DNA from: Lutibacter flavus
GTDB taxonomy: Bacteria > Bacteroidota > Bacteroidia > Flavobacteriales > Flavobacteriaceae
DNA: 64,000 nt
Direction: 5' to 3'
NCBI RefSeq assembly: GCF_900188355.1
Contig: NZ_FZNX01000006.1
Span: 124,001-188,000, forward strand
Of this stretch, positions 8,124 through 16,953 are shown in pieces. Position 1 is the stretch's first letter; every line of letters begins with the position of its first letter. A program made the translations under genes and the position numbers. The notes beneath the pieces are model-generated. The model ran no database searches. It saw only the letters and a list, made by a program, of their open reading frames with translations, and was not told the DNA's origin.

Positions 8124-9200
8124 TTATTTTACGTTGTGCTGAATATTTATTGACTCAACGTGAATGGCTTTGAATACTTCTTCAACAAACTCAACACTTA
8201 AGCCTTTACTTTCACCCATTGTAATCATTGCTGATAAAATATCAGACCAACGTCCGCTTTGTAAAATAGCCACATTTTCTTGATGTTTTAGTTTACCAAT
8301 ATTCTCGGCAACACCCATTCTGTCACTTAAAATATCAATAATATTACTATCAATTAAATCTAATTCTTTACGGTATAAATTTAATTTACTTTGAAAACTT
8401 TCTTTTGAGCTGCTTTTTTGACGAATTCTCAAATCTTTTGTGATTTGATCTAATTGTGCCGGTGTAATTTGCTGTGCAGCATCACTCCAAGCATTGTCTG
8501 GATCTATATGAGTTTCAATCATAAATCCATCAAAATTTAAATCTAGAGCAGTTTGAGAAACGTCTAAAATAGTATCTCTACGTCCACAAATATGAGATGG
8601 ATCTAAAATTAAAGGTAAATCTGGAAATTCTTTCTTTAATTCAATTGCAATATGCCATTTTGGTTTATTTCTATAATGACCCGTATTGTATGCTGAAAAT
8701 CCACGGTGAATCACTCCCAATTGTGAAATTCCATTCGCTTGAAAACGCTCAACTCCACCTAACCATAAAGCTAAATCTGGATTTACCGGGTTTTTCACTA
8801 AAACTGGTTTATCAACACCTTTTAATGCATCTGCAATTTCTTGAACAGCAAACGGATTAACAGTTGTTCTTGCTCCAATCCACAAAATATCAACATCAGC
8901 TTTTAAAGCAAGCTCTACGTGGTTGGCATTTCCAACTTCAGTGGTAATTTTCATGCCAGTTTCTTCCCTAACTCTTTGTAACCAAGGCAATCCAATACCT
9001 CCAACACCTTCAAATCCTCCTGGTCTCGTTCTTGGTTTCCAAATACCTGCTCTAAATACATTTGTATCTGTATCTTTTAATAAATGAGCTGTTTTTAATA
9101 CTTGTTCTTCTGTCTCTGCGCTACAAGGACCAGCAATTACTAATGGGTGATCTAAACCCATATTATCTAACCACTGTCTGTTTTTTTTTGTAATTTCCAT
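8124..9200 (-). CDS. Bifunctional DAHP synthase / chorismate mutase
   Basis: A 358-residue fusion enzyme. Residues about 1-260 are a type I-beta DAHP synthase (KDO8P-synthase-like barrel), recognised by VIAGPCSAE at 21-29, FRAGIWKPRTRPGGFEG, LVKNPVNPD and DPSHICGRRD. It condenses phosphoenolpyruvate with erythrose 4-phosphate, the first shikimate-pathway step. Residues about 265-350 are an AroQ-type chorismate mutase helix bundle (LNLYRKELDLIDSNIIDILSDR), which makes prephenate. The fusion joins entry and branch point of Phe/Tyr synthesis. It is the last gene of the attenuated operon pheA-aminotransferase-tyrA-this gene, 42 bases after tyrA. Confidence 0.93.
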   Translation of the reverse strand: MEITKKNRQWLDNMGLDHPLVIAGPCSAETEEQVLKTAHLLKDTDTNVFRAGIWKPRTRPGGFEGVGGIGLPWLQRVREETGMKITTEVGNANHVELALKADVDILWIGARTTVNPFAVQEIADALKGVDKPVLVKNPVNPDLALWLGGVERFQANGISQLGVIHRGFSAYNTGHYRNKPKWHIAIELKKEFPDLPLILDPSHICGRRDTILDVSQTALDLNFDGFMIETHIDPDNAWSDAAQQITPAQLDQITKDLRIRQKSSSKESFQSKLNLYRKELDLIDSNIIDILSDRMGVAENIGKLKHQENVAILQSGRWSDILSAMITMGESKGLSVEFVEEVFKAIHVESINIQHNVK

Positions 9201-9242
9201 CTTAATTTAGTTGTGTTATTATTTTAATCTTTTAAGTTCTAC

Positions 9243-10091
9243 TTATTTTAACCCGTTCAATATGGATTTAATATAGTTTGTATTGTTCATTGATTCTTTT
9301 AATCCTTCTTCGTTATTATTTTCAATCAAATCTTTAAATTCCTTTAAATTTTTAATATACTCATTTAAAGAATTAATGATATTGTCTTTGTTTTCTAAAA
9401 ATATTGGAGTCCAGGTATTTGCTGAACTCTTTGCCAAACGTACTGTTGAAGCAAACCCAGTACTTGCCATATCAAAAATTGCTTCTTCATTTTTTTCAAT
9501 TTCCAATACTGTTTTCCCAAGCATAAAAGAACTTACATGTGATAAATGAGAAACATAAGCAATATGTCTGTCGTGCTCTATAGGATTCATCATTTTAATT
9601 CGCATATTTAATTTTTTAAAGATGCTAATAGCTTTATCCAAGATTCTCCAATCTGTTTTATCTGCTTCACAAATAATATTAACCTTATCGTCAAATAAAT
9701 TTAAAATAGCCGCTTCTGGTCCAGAAAACTCAGTTCCTGCCAATGGGTGAGCCGCTACAAAATTCTTGCGTTTTGAATGATTTTCAACCGCTTTACAAAT
9801 TTCATTTTTAACTGATCCCACATCAAAAACCAATGTTTCATTTGAAACAACATCTAACACTTTTTGTGTTAATTTTGGTATTATATTTACTGGTACTGCA
9901 ATTATAACAATATCAGCTTCTGATAATTCAGAAAAACTAATTTCAGCATCAATTACACCAAGTTCAATTGCTTTTTTAACATGAGTTGGATTTTGATCAA
10001 TACCATATACTTTAAAATCCCCTCGCTTTTTTAAATCTAAAGCTAATGAACCTCCAATTAAACCTAACCCAACAACAACTATTTTTTCCAT
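9243..10091 (-). CDS. tyrA: Prephenate dehydrogenase TyrA
   Basis: A 282-residue NAD-dependent enzyme that converts prephenate to 4-hydroxyphenylpyruvate for tyrosine. The Rossmann motif GLGLIGGS is at residues 8-15. The catalytic-site signatures AAHPLAGTEFSGP (near residue 114) and DRHIAYVSHLSH (near residue 174) are intact. It lacks a C-terminal ACT domain, so feedback control probably acts elsewhere, for example by the leader attenuator. One base separates it from the aminotransferase upstream. Confidence 0.93.
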   Translation of the reverse strand: MEKIVVVGLGLIGGSLALDLKKRGDFKVYGIDQNPTHVKKAIELGVIDAEISFSELSEADIVIIAVPVNIIPKLTQKVLDVVSNETLVFDVGSVKNEICKAVENHSKRKNFVAAHPLAGTEFSGPEAAILNLFDDKVNIICEADKTDWRILDKAISIFKKLNMRIKMMNPIEHDRHIAYVSHLSHVSSFMLGKTVLEIEKNEEAIFDMASTGFASTVRLAKSSANTWTPIFLENKDNIINSLNEYIKNLKEFKDLIENNNEEGLKESMNNTNYIKSILNGLK

Positions 10092-10092
10092 G

Positions 10093-11250
10093 TTAAATTT
10101 TTACAGTTGTTAATCTATTAAGTACTTCGGTCAACACATTTTTATCTACACATAATGAAGCCCTAATATAACCTTCACCATTCGATCCAAAAATTGTTCC
10201 TGGAGTTATAAATACATTTTTAGTATATAATAATTCATCTGTTATTTCCTCAGATTTAATACCTTCTGGTAATTTTGCCCAAACAAATAAACCGCCAATA
10301 TTTTTATTATAAGTGCAGTTTAATGAGTCAAAAATCTCCCAAACTAAAGATCTTCTTTCTTCGTAAATTTCATTTTGAGATTTAAACCAATCTTTTGATA
10401 GTTTAAATGCCTCCACAGCTCCTTTTTGAATTCCATAAAACATTCCAGAATCCATATTACTTTTTACTTGTAAAATTGTTTTTATTATTTCTGCATCGCC
10501 AACAACCATTCCCACTCGCCAACCTGCCATATTAAAAGTTTTACTTAATGAATTCAATTCAATAGCAACTTCTTTTGCTCCTTCAACCTCAAGAATACTT
10601 AGCGGTTTTTCATTTAAAATAAAGCTATATGGATTGTCATTTACAATTAAAATCTGGTGCTTTTTAGCAAATGTAATAAGTTGTTTAAAATCTTCTTTTG
10701 AAGCTACTGCCCCAGTTGGCATATGTGGATAATTAATCCACATAATTTTAACATTTTTCAGATCCTCTTTTTCAAGCTCTTCAAAATTTGGCAACCAGTT
10801 GTTTGCGTCATTTAAATTGTACAAAATAGATTCTGCTTCAACTAAATTTGTAACTGAAGCATATGTTGGATACCCAGGGTTTGGTATTAAAACTTTATCT
10901 CCTTTATTTAAAAATGCCAAAGAAATATGCATAATTCCCTCTTTTGATCCCATTAAAGGTAAAATTTCTGAATTTGCATTTAAAATAACTTTGTATTTAT
11001 CTTTATAAAAATTACTGATGCCTTCGCGCAACTCAGGAATTCCTTGATAACTTTGATATTGATGTGCATTTGGTATATCTACTGCAGTTTTAATTGCATT
11101 AATTACACTTTTAGGCGGATTTAAATCTGGACTTCCAATTGCAATATTAATTACTGGTTTTCCTTCATTTCTTAAAGCCGCTACTTCTCTCAATTTTTTT
11201 GAGAAGTAGTATTCTTTTACATCGTTTAATCTATCAGCTTTTGTTATCAT
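10093..11250 (-). CDS. Class I/II PLP aminotransferase (aromatic operon)
   Basis: A 385-residue fold-type I aminotransferase. The PLP lysine is Lys237 in NSLSKTFNMAGWRVG, and the PLP-contacting NDNPYSF is near residue 204. The start ATG overlaps the pheA stop as TAATG, indicating translational coupling. Lying between prephenate dehydratase and prephenate dehydrogenase, it most likely transaminates phenylpyruvate and 4-hydroxyphenylpyruvate as the last step to Phe and Tyr. A prephenate or aspartate aminotransferase role is also possible. Confidence 0.88.
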   Translation of the reverse strand: MITKADRLNDVKEYYFSKKLREVAALRNEGKPVINIAIGSPDLNPPKSVINAIKTAVDIPNAHQYQSYQGIPELREGISNFYKDKYKVILNANSEILPLMGSKEGIMHISLAFLNKGDKVLIPNPGYPTYASVTNLVEAESILYNLNDANNWLPNFEELEKEDLKNVKIMWINYPHMPTGAVASKEDFKQLITFAKKHQILIVNDNPYSFILNEKPLSILEVEGAKEVAIELNSLSKTFNMAGWRVGMVVGDAEIIKTILQVKSNMDSGMFYGIQKGAVEAFKLSKDWFKSQNEIYEERRSLVWEIFDSLNCTYNKNIGGLFVWAKLPEGIKSEEITDELLYTKNVFITPGTIFGSNGEGYIRASLCVDKNVLTEVLNRLTTVKI

Positions 11251-12068
11251 TATCTTTTACCTTTATTATATTCTCCTAACACTTTTAAAATCTCTACTTT
11301 TTCTTTAACCTCGGATAATGCATTGAAATAATCGGCATAACTATTAAAAATAAAATCAGCAAAAAAAGCATATTTCCAAGGTGTTTCTATAACAGGCATA
11401 GATTGTATTTTAGACAAGTTTAAATTGTGTTTTGCTAAAATTGATAAAACCTCAGCCAAGCTTCCCGTATCATTACTTGTAATAAATTTAATTGATGCTT
11501 TATTTGCAGAAACACTGCTTTTATCTTTATCATTTGTTAAAATAAAAAATCGCGTTGCATTTTCTTTAATAGTTTGAATTTCCGGAGCTATCACCTCTAA
11601 ATTATAAGTTTTTGCCGCAAGATTACTTGCAATGGCTCCAACCCCTTTTAAATTATTATCCTGAATTCTTTTAGCAACTGAAGCCGTATCCTTATCTTCA
11701 ATTAATTTGATATTTGGATAGTCTTTAAAAAATTTATGGCATTGTAACAATGCCATAGGATGTGAATATACTTCATTAATGTCTTCAATTTTCTGTCCTT
11801 TTAGACCCATTAAATTATGGTGAATTGCTAAATGAAATTCTCCACAAATAGTTAATTGATGATCATCAATAAGTGCGTAATTTGGTAGAATAGCCCCTGC
11901 AATTGAATTCTCAATTGCCATAATAAGCACATCCGCTTTTTTATCAATCAATAAATTGGGCATTTCAGTAAAAGACAAACATTCTAATAAATCAATGTTT
12001 TTACCAAAATACTCTTCAGCCACTATATGGTGAAAAGACCCTTTTATACCTTGAATTGCTACTTTCAT
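11250..12068 (-). CDS. pheA: Prephenate dehydratase PheA (with ACT domain)
   Basis: A 272-residue enzyme that converts prephenate to phenylpyruvate. Residues about 1-180 are the dehydratase domain, with the essential Thr-Arg-Phe at 172-174 in ENATRFFIL. A C-terminal ACT domain follows (IKFITSNDTGSLAEVL onward). The usual ESRP allosteric motif of the ACT domain reads QSMP here, so Phe binding may differ from the enterobacterial enzyme. No chorismate mutase is fused to it; that activity is supplied by the last gene of the operon. It is the first structural gene after the leader peptide and attenuator. Confidence 0.93.
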   Translation of the reverse strand: MKVAIQGIKGSFHHIVAEEYFGKNIDLLECLSFTEMPNLLIDKKADVLIMAIENSIAGAILPNYALIDDHQLTICGEFHLAIHHNLMGLKGQKIEDINEVYSHPMALLQCHKFFKDYPNIKLIEDKDTASVAKRIQDNNLKGVGAIASNLAAKTYNLEVIAPEIQTIKENATRFFILTNDKDKSSVSANKASIKFITSNDTGSLAEVLSILAKHNLNLSKIQSMPVIETPWKYAFFADFIFNSYADYFNALSEVKEKVEILKVLGEYNKGKR

Positions 12069-12084
12069 TTTTTAATTAATTGTC

Positions 12085-12112
12085 AAAAAAAAATCCCGAA
12101 ATAATTTCGAGA
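12085..12112 (-). terminator. Attenuator terminator in the pheA leader
   Basis: On the minus strand TCTCGAAA (12112-12105) pairs with TTTCGGGA (12101-12094) around a UUA loop: eight pairs with one G-U. It is followed at once by nine U residues (12093-12085). It sits only 17-44 bases before the pheA start codon and after the leader peptide, so it can only act as a premature terminator of the operon. Confidence 0.88.
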
Positions 12113-12154
12113 CTTTATAATTTATATTTTGTTAAACAACACATACAAAGCCTC
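12109..12154 (-). promoter_or_regulatory. Predicted antiterminator of the pheA leader
   Basis: On the minus strand GAGGCUUU (12154-12147) can pair with AAAGUCUC (12116-12109): eight pairs with one G-U, extendable inward by three more pairs, G-U, U-A and A-U. Its right arm shares bases 12112-12109 with the left arm of the terminator, so the two folds exclude each other. Its left arm overlaps the leader-peptide stop codon, so a ribosome at the stop would cover it. Confidence 0.75.
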
Positions 12155-12215
12155 ATCCTTTATTGTTAAAATAAAAGTAAAAATAGAAGCTATTCCAAGT
12201 GTTATTAGTTATCAT
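12153..12215 (-). CDS. Phe/Tyr leader peptide of the aromatic operon
   Basis: A 20-codon open frame on the minus strand from ATG at 12215 to TGA at 12153. Codons 10-16 read Phe-Tyr-Phe-Tyr-Phe-Tyr-Phe, preceded by a Trp at codon 7. A ribosome starved for Phe or Tyr would stall at 12188-12168, leaving the antiterminator arm at 12154-12147 free. A ribosome that reaches the stop codon covers that arm and lets the terminator form. A near-perfect promoter lies just upstream. This is the classical layout of ribosome-mediated attenuation, but with mixed Phe/Tyr codons matching an operon that makes both amino acids. There is no Shine-Dalgarno sequence, as usual in this phylum. Confidence 0.85.
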   Translation of the reverse strand: MITNNTWNSFYFYFYFNNKG

Positions 12216-12234
12216 AATTATCTAAATATGAGCA

Positions 12235-12264
12235 CAAATCTATACATTAATTTTAAAAAACCAA
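12235..12264 (-). promoter_or_regulatory. Promoter of the aromatic operon
   Basis: On the minus strand TTG (12264-12262), 19 bases, then TAGATTTG (12242-12235): an exact match to the Bacteroidota promoter pattern TTG-N19-TAnnTTTG. The expected transcript start near 12229 lies about 14 bases before the leader-peptide ATG. Confidence 0.8.
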
Positions 12265-12419
12265 TCATTTTAATAAAAAATATTTAACACTTAGTGAAAA
12301 TTCAAAAAAAATACAATTAAAATGATTTTATTAAAATAAAACACCTCTTTATTTTAATAATTTCTATATTTTTAAGATTAGATTATATTAATAACACAAT
12401 AACACATCGAAGTTTTAAG

Positions 12420-12449
12420 TTTATCTTAATGTAAAATTAATTAACTTTG
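12420..12449 (+). promoter_or_regulatory. Candidate promoter of wzi-ywqE
   Basis: TAACTTTG at 12442-12449 matches the -7 consensus, with TTT rather than TTG at 12420-12422, 19 bases upstream. The predicted start of transcription is near 12456, very close to the first ATG at 12462, which favours the second ATG at 12474 as the translation start. The rest of the gap from 12265 is AT-rich with nothing recognisable. Confidence 0.5.
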
Positions 12450-12461
12450 TTACTATAATCT

Positions 12462-13841
12462 ATGTTAACATCTATGACCTTAACTGCTCTTAAAAAATTG
12501 CAAACGACCGCATTAATTTACTTTGTTTTTCTTCAGGTTAATTCTCAAAATTATGTTGTTGAAGTTGGTTCTAATTCATCAACTAAAGAAACACTTCCAT
12601 TTATGTTAACCGCTAATAAATTTGGGGCCGTTCCAAACAATAACAATCTATCAATTTACACTTCTATGCTTTCGGATTTTAAAAATCCTGATAGCAATTT
12701 TGATTTTGCCTATAAAGCTGCATTTACAGGTTATATAGCTGACGAAAATAACATTTTTATTAATGAATTATTTGGAAGGATTGGCTATAAAAACTGGCAA
12801 TTAACGGCTGGCAGTAAAAATGATGAAATTCTATTTGAAGGTTTGTCAATTTCTAACGGAAACATTATCAAATCTACTAATACCAGAGCATTTCCAGGAA
12901 TTAATTTAACTACAAAAGATTATTTTATACTTCCATTTGCAAAAAATTGGCTATCAGTAAAAATGAATTATGCTGAATACTTTTTAAATGATAAACGTGC
13001 AGTAGACAATACACATTTACACCACAAAAGTTTATTTTTTAAATCTAAATTGTCTGAAAAACTAAATTTAATAGTAGGCTTAGATCATTACGTAATGTGG
13101 GGAGGAACCTCAGAAGAATATGGAAAACAACCTACTAGTTTTAAAGATTATTTAAAATATATAACTGGACAAGGAGATGGAATTAAAGCTAATGAAAATG
13201 TTAATTCATCTAATGCATGGGGAAATCACCTAGGTAATTATTTGGTTCAATTTGATTATCAAGGAGAAAATTCCAACTGGAGCTTTTATTGGTCACATCT
13301 ATTTGAAGATCGCTCTGGTAGAGAATTAGCCAATTATCCTGATGCTTTGTATGGTTTTTTTATAGATCTTAAAAACCCTAAAAATTTGGTAACACATATA
13401 ATTACAGAGTTTCAGTACACCAAACATATGAGTGGAACAGAAGGCATTAGTGGATATGACAACTACTTTAATAATACTATTTACACTAGCGGCTGGACAT
13501 ATTTTGGTAGTACCATTGGATCTCCATTTTTTACTACAAAAACACCAATTGATGGAATAACTCACGGCATAGAACAAAGTAGATTTACATCACTAAATAT
13601 TGGTTTTAAAGGTTATTTGAGTGAAACTATTCGATATAAAACGAATTTAACCTATACAAAATATGCTGGATGGTTCAGTAATCCACTTAATGAATCACAA
13701 TTCTCTCCATATTTTGAAATTTTTATTGAAACTGAAAAAATTCCATTTGATATTTCATTAGGAACAGCTGCAGATTTTGGCGAGTTTTTACCTAATAATT
13801 TTGGAGGATTTATAAAACTAACTAAAAAAGGAATCTTTTAA
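12462..13841 (+). CDS. Capsule assembly protein, Wzi family outer-membrane barrel
   Basis: A 459-residue exported protein. The N-terminal signal ends about VNSQN; the ATG at 12474 (fifth codon) would give a more usual signal peptide and fits the promoter position. The body is rich in alternating aromatic and polar strands ending in GGFIKLTKKGIF, as in an outer-membrane beta-barrel. The stretch HYVMWGGTSEEYGKQP followed by KDYLKYITGQGDG is the signature I associate with Bacteroidota capsule-assembly Wzi-like proteins, which tether capsule or exopolysaccharide to the outer membrane. It is followed four bases later by ywqE, and the wzc-wza export genes lie opposite. Confidence 0.82.
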   Translation: MLTSMTLTALKKLQTTALIYFVFLQVNSQNYVVEVGSNSSTKETLPFMLTANKFGAVPNNNNLSIYTSMLSDFKNPDSNFDFAYKAAFTGYIADENNIFINELFGRIGYKNWQLTAGSKNDEILFEGLSISNGNIIKSTNTRAFPGINLTTKDYFILPFAKNWLSVKMNYAEYFLNDKRAVDNTHLHHKSLFFKSKLSEKLNLIVGLDHYVMWGGTSEEYGKQPTSFKDYLKYITGQGDGIKANENVNSSNAWGNHLGNYLVQFDYQGENSNWSFYWSHLFEDRSGRELANYPDALYGFFIDLKNPKNLVTHIITEFQYTKHMSGTEGISGYDNYFNNTIYTSGWTYFGSTIGSPFFTTKTPIDGITHGIEQSRFTSLNIGFKGYLSETIRYKTNLTYTKYAGWFSNPLNESQFSPYFEIFIETEKIPFDISLGTAADFGEFLPNNFGGFIKLTKKGIF

Positions 13842-13845
13842 TTAT

Positions 13846-14583
13846 ATGTTATCTTTTTTCAAAAAAAAAACACCTCTTATAAAACATTTTCCTTTGGATT
13901 TTGTAGACATACATTCTCACTTGTTGCCAAACATTGATGACGGCTCCAAAAGTTTTGAAGAATCAGCTAGTTTAATAAAAAGGCTAAATAGTTATGGTAT
14001 TAAGAATTTTGTTGCTACACCTCATATAATGGATGGTGTATGGAATAATACTTCATCTATAATTCAAACCAAACTTTATGAATTAACTGATTATTTAAAC
14101 AAACAAGGAATTAAAGATATACAAATAAGGGCAGCTGCTGAATATATGTTAGATTCTAATTTTGAAAAATTATTGTATTCAGAAAAATTACTAACTATTA
14201 AAGATCAATTTATTTTAGTTGAATTTTCATACATCAACCCTCCAATTAATCTAAAAGAAATACTATTTAATATTCAAATTGCCGGATACCAACCAATTTT
14301 AGCACATCCAGAAAGGTATTCCTTTTTTCATACCAACTACAAAGAGTATTCTAAATTAAAAGAAGCTGGTTGCCTTTTTCAATTAAATTTACTCTCTTTA
14401 TCCTCTTATTATGGATCTAATGTTAATAGGATAGCAAAGCAATTATTAAAAGATAATTTAATTGATTTTGCTGGTACTGACACACACCACCACAGGCATT
14501 TAAATGCTTTAGAAACTATAAATAACCCAAAGCTCATAAATCTTATAAAACCGGTTTTAGAAAATAATGCTAAGTTGCTTTAA
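13846..14583 (+). CDS. YwqE/CpsB-type PHP-family protein-tyrosine phosphatase
   Basis: A 245-residue cytoplasmic metal-dependent phosphatase of the PHP fold. Metal-binding motifs are visible in order: DIHSHLLPNIDDGS (His23, His25), ATPHIM, AAAEYM, ILAHPERY and GTDTHHHRH near the C-terminus. In other bacteria this family removes phosphate from the tyrosine cluster of the Wzc-type kinase and so tunes polysaccharide export. Here the kinase gene lies directly opposite, with 14 bases between the stop codons, so the pair is almost certainly cognate. Confidence 0.9.
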   Translation: MLSFFKKKTPLIKHFPLDFVDIHSHLLPNIDDGSKSFEESASLIKRLNSYGIKNFVATPHIMDGVWNNTSSIIQTKLYELTDYLNKQGIKDIQIRAAAEYMLDSNFEKLLYSEKLLTIKDQFILVEFSYINPPINLKEILFNIQIAGYQPILAHPERYSFFHTNYKEYSKLKEAGCLFQLNLLSLSSYYGSNVNRIAKQLLKDNLIDFAGTDTHHHRHLNALETINNPKLINLIKPVLENNAKLL

Positions 14584-14597
14584 ATAAAATTAATACT

Positions 14598-16949
14598 CTA
14601 ACCTAAAAAAGGAAGTAATTTTTGCCACCATTTTTTTGGTTTAATCTCTTCGGTATATCCATAGCCGTAGCCATAACCATAGCCGTAGCCTCTTTCTAAA
14701 TCCGTGTCATTTACTAAAACCGCCATATTAGGCAATCGCTTCTCCAAATACAATTTATTGGGGATTTCAAGCAAACGTTTATCTAAGAAATTCGCTCTAA
14801 TAACATAAATGAACAAATCTGCCTGTTGACTAAATAACAGCGTATCAGTTACAATATTAATTGGAGCGGTATCTACAATAACATAATCGTAATTCTCTTT
14901 TCCATATGCTAGAACTTCTTCAAAACGGCCATTCATTAATAATTCTGAAGGATTAGGTGCCACAATACCAGATTCCAAAATATCGAAACTAGTTTCTTTA
15001 AATTGTTCAATAACATCTGAAGCCTTCAATGTTTTATCCATTAAAAAGTGGGAAAGTCCTTTTTTTGTTGATTGTATATTTAAGTAAGCTGCAATTTTTG
15101 GTTTTCTTATGTCTCCACCAATTAGTAATACTTTTTTATTTGTTAATGCTAAAACAGATGCTAAATTAATAGCTATAAAGGTCTTCCCTTCTCCACCTAA
15201 AGTAGATGTTATAAAAATTGTTTTAGTTTTGCCTTTTATACTAGAAAGCATAAAATTAACATTGGTTCTTAACAATCTAAAGGATTCTGCTGTACTATCC
15301 CTGTCATTGTCTGAAATTACAACTTTCTCCTCAGATTTTGTTTTAGGAATATCGCCTAAAATTGGGGCTTTAACAACGGCTTCTACATCTTTTCTCGTAT
15401 GGACTTTGTTATCTAACAAGAACATTATGTACAAAATTGCAAAAGGTAAAATCGAACCAATTAATAAGGCAGCTAAATAAAACATTCTACGATTTGGAGC
15501 AACTGGATAATTACTTCCATATGCCTTATCAATTATTTTAGCATTTGGAACAGTAACAGCCATTGAAATCGAATTTTCCTCTCGTTTTTGCAATAAATAC
15601 AAATACAACGCTTCAATAATTTGTTGTTGACGTTGAATATCTCTAAATTCTCTCTCTATTTTAGGTACAGAAGCAATTTTTGATGAAATTCCAATCTCTT
15701 GTCTTTTCAAATCATTTAAAGAGATTGTCATTGAAGACTTTAGATTTAATAAACTTTGGTTAATGTTCTCCCTTAACCTTAATAATTGTTCCTCTAAATT
15801 TATAATAACAGGATTTAATTTACTTGAACTTTTTAAAATTCGATTTCGTTCCAATAATAAATCATTAAATTTTTGAGTGCTTTGATTTAAGGAAACATCA
15901 GACATGCCCAAATTTGAAGGAATAAATTCTTCCACATTAGAATTTACATAATCGTTTACATAATCAACTAATTTTAGTTGTGTACCCAGTTCAATAATGT
16001 TTTTTTCTAACTCCGTTTTGGATTGCAATGCAATTCCAGCTTCAGAAGTTATATCTGTTAATCTATTTTTTGTTTTGTAATTTTCGGCTCCAGCTTCTAC
16101 AATTGCCAAATCTTTATTAATTACATCAATTCTTTCATTAATAAAATTAAATGTATTTTTTGCAATTAAATTTTTATCTTTAACTACATCCTTATTGTAT
16201 TGATATACTAAATAATCTAAAATAGCTTCAGCCTTTTTAAGTACACGATCTTTTAAGGTTAATTTTAAGACACTCGAATTATTTAAAACTTGTATTTGAA
16301 CGCTATTTTTATACCTGTTTGCAACGGCTATTACAGGTAAAATTCTAACAATTATTTCTTCATCAGGTGCAACAATTCCAATTTTTTCAGGAGTAATAAT
16401 TATTTCACCAAAATTAGTTTCAATTTTTTCTCCAAAAGAAAACTGATTACTTTTTATTCCCTCTACAAAAATAAAACTTGAATCGGTTTTTGTTATAATT
16501 GAGAATGAGGTACTTAAAGCAAATAATTTTGAATCATCAATTAAAAAATTGATTTTATATGGAGCATTTTGAACAAATATTTCGGAGTCATATACGCGTC
16601 CTTTTTTAAAAAATTGTACATTTATTCCTAAATCTTTTACAACTCTTTCAAATAAACTTCTTGATTTAAGTAATTCTATTTCGTTTTCTAAAGATTTATT
16701 AGAGCTTCCTATTAATCCCAAATCCTTAAATGCTGATAATTCATTATTTTCTTTGTCGCCAATTAAAATAGTTGTTGATGCCGCATACTGATTTGGCGTA
16801 TAACGTAAATACGTTTTTACGGCAATCAATGCAATTACAATACTAATTACAAACCATTTCCAATAATAAGAATACCTTTCAAGTTCCTCACGAATGTTAA
16901 TACTATCTTCGTTAAAATTTACAGGGGTTAATTGCTTATTTTCTTCCAT
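14598..16949 (-). CDS. Polysaccharide co-polymerase / BY-type tyrosine kinase (Wzc)
   Basis: A 783-residue inner-membrane protein. It has an N-terminal membrane segment (about residues 32-48), a large periplasmic Wzz-like domain with coiled coils, a second membrane segment near residue 490, and a cytoplasmic kinase domain. Walker A is GGEGKT at 585-590 (Lys589), Walker A' has Asp613 in GGDIRKPK, and Walker B has Asp693 in VIVDTAP. The C-terminal tail carries six tyrosines alternating with glycine at 755-765, the autophosphorylation cluster. It controls chain length and export with the Wza lipoprotein encoded four bases upstream. YwqE, encoded opposite, is the expected phosphatase. Confidence 0.94.
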   Translation of the reverse strand: MEENKQLTPVNFNEDSINIREELERYSYYWKWFVISIVIALIAVKTYLRYTPNQYAASTTILIGDKENNELSAFKDLGLIGSSNKSLENEIELLKSRSLFERVVKDLGINVQFFKKGRVYDSEIFVQNAPYKINFLIDDSKLFALSTSFSIITKTDSSFIFVEGIKSNQFSFGEKIETNFGEIIITPEKIGIVAPDEEIIVRILPVIAVANRYKNSVQIQVLNNSSVLKLTLKDRVLKKAEAILDYLVYQYNKDVVKDKNLIAKNTFNFINERIDVINKDLAIVEAGAENYKTKNRLTDITSEAGIALQSKTELEKNIIELGTQLKLVDYVNDYVNSNVEEFIPSNLGMSDVSLNQSTQKFNDLLLERNRILKSSSKLNPVIINLEEQLLRLRENINQSLLNLKSSMTISLNDLKRQEIGISSKIASVPKIEREFRDIQRQQQIIEALYLYLLQKREENSISMAVTVPNAKIIDKAYGSNYPVAPNRRMFYLAALLIGSILPFAILYIMFLLDNKVHTRKDVEAVVKAPILGDIPKTKSEEKVVISDNDRDSTAESFRLLRTNVNFMLSSIKGKTKTIFITSTLGGEGKTFIAINLASVLALTNKKVLLIGGDIRKPKIAAYLNIQSTKKGLSHFLMDKTLKASDVIEQFKETSFDILESGIVAPNPSELLMNGRFEEVLAYGKENYDYVIVDTAPINIVTDTLLFSQQADLFIYVIRANFLDKRLLEIPNKLYLEKRLPNMAVLVNDTDLERGYGYGYGYGYGYTEEIKPKKWWQKLLPFLG

Positions 16950-16953
16950 AGAA

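Noticed and set aside
14660-14692. Repeated hexamers resembling a tandem DNA repeat
   Set aside because: They encode the functional tyrosine-glycine tail of the Wzc-like kinase, a known feature of the family.
15109-15480. 123-residue open frame on the plus strand
   Set aside because: Antisense to the kinase domain of the Wzc-like gene; no start context or homology signal.
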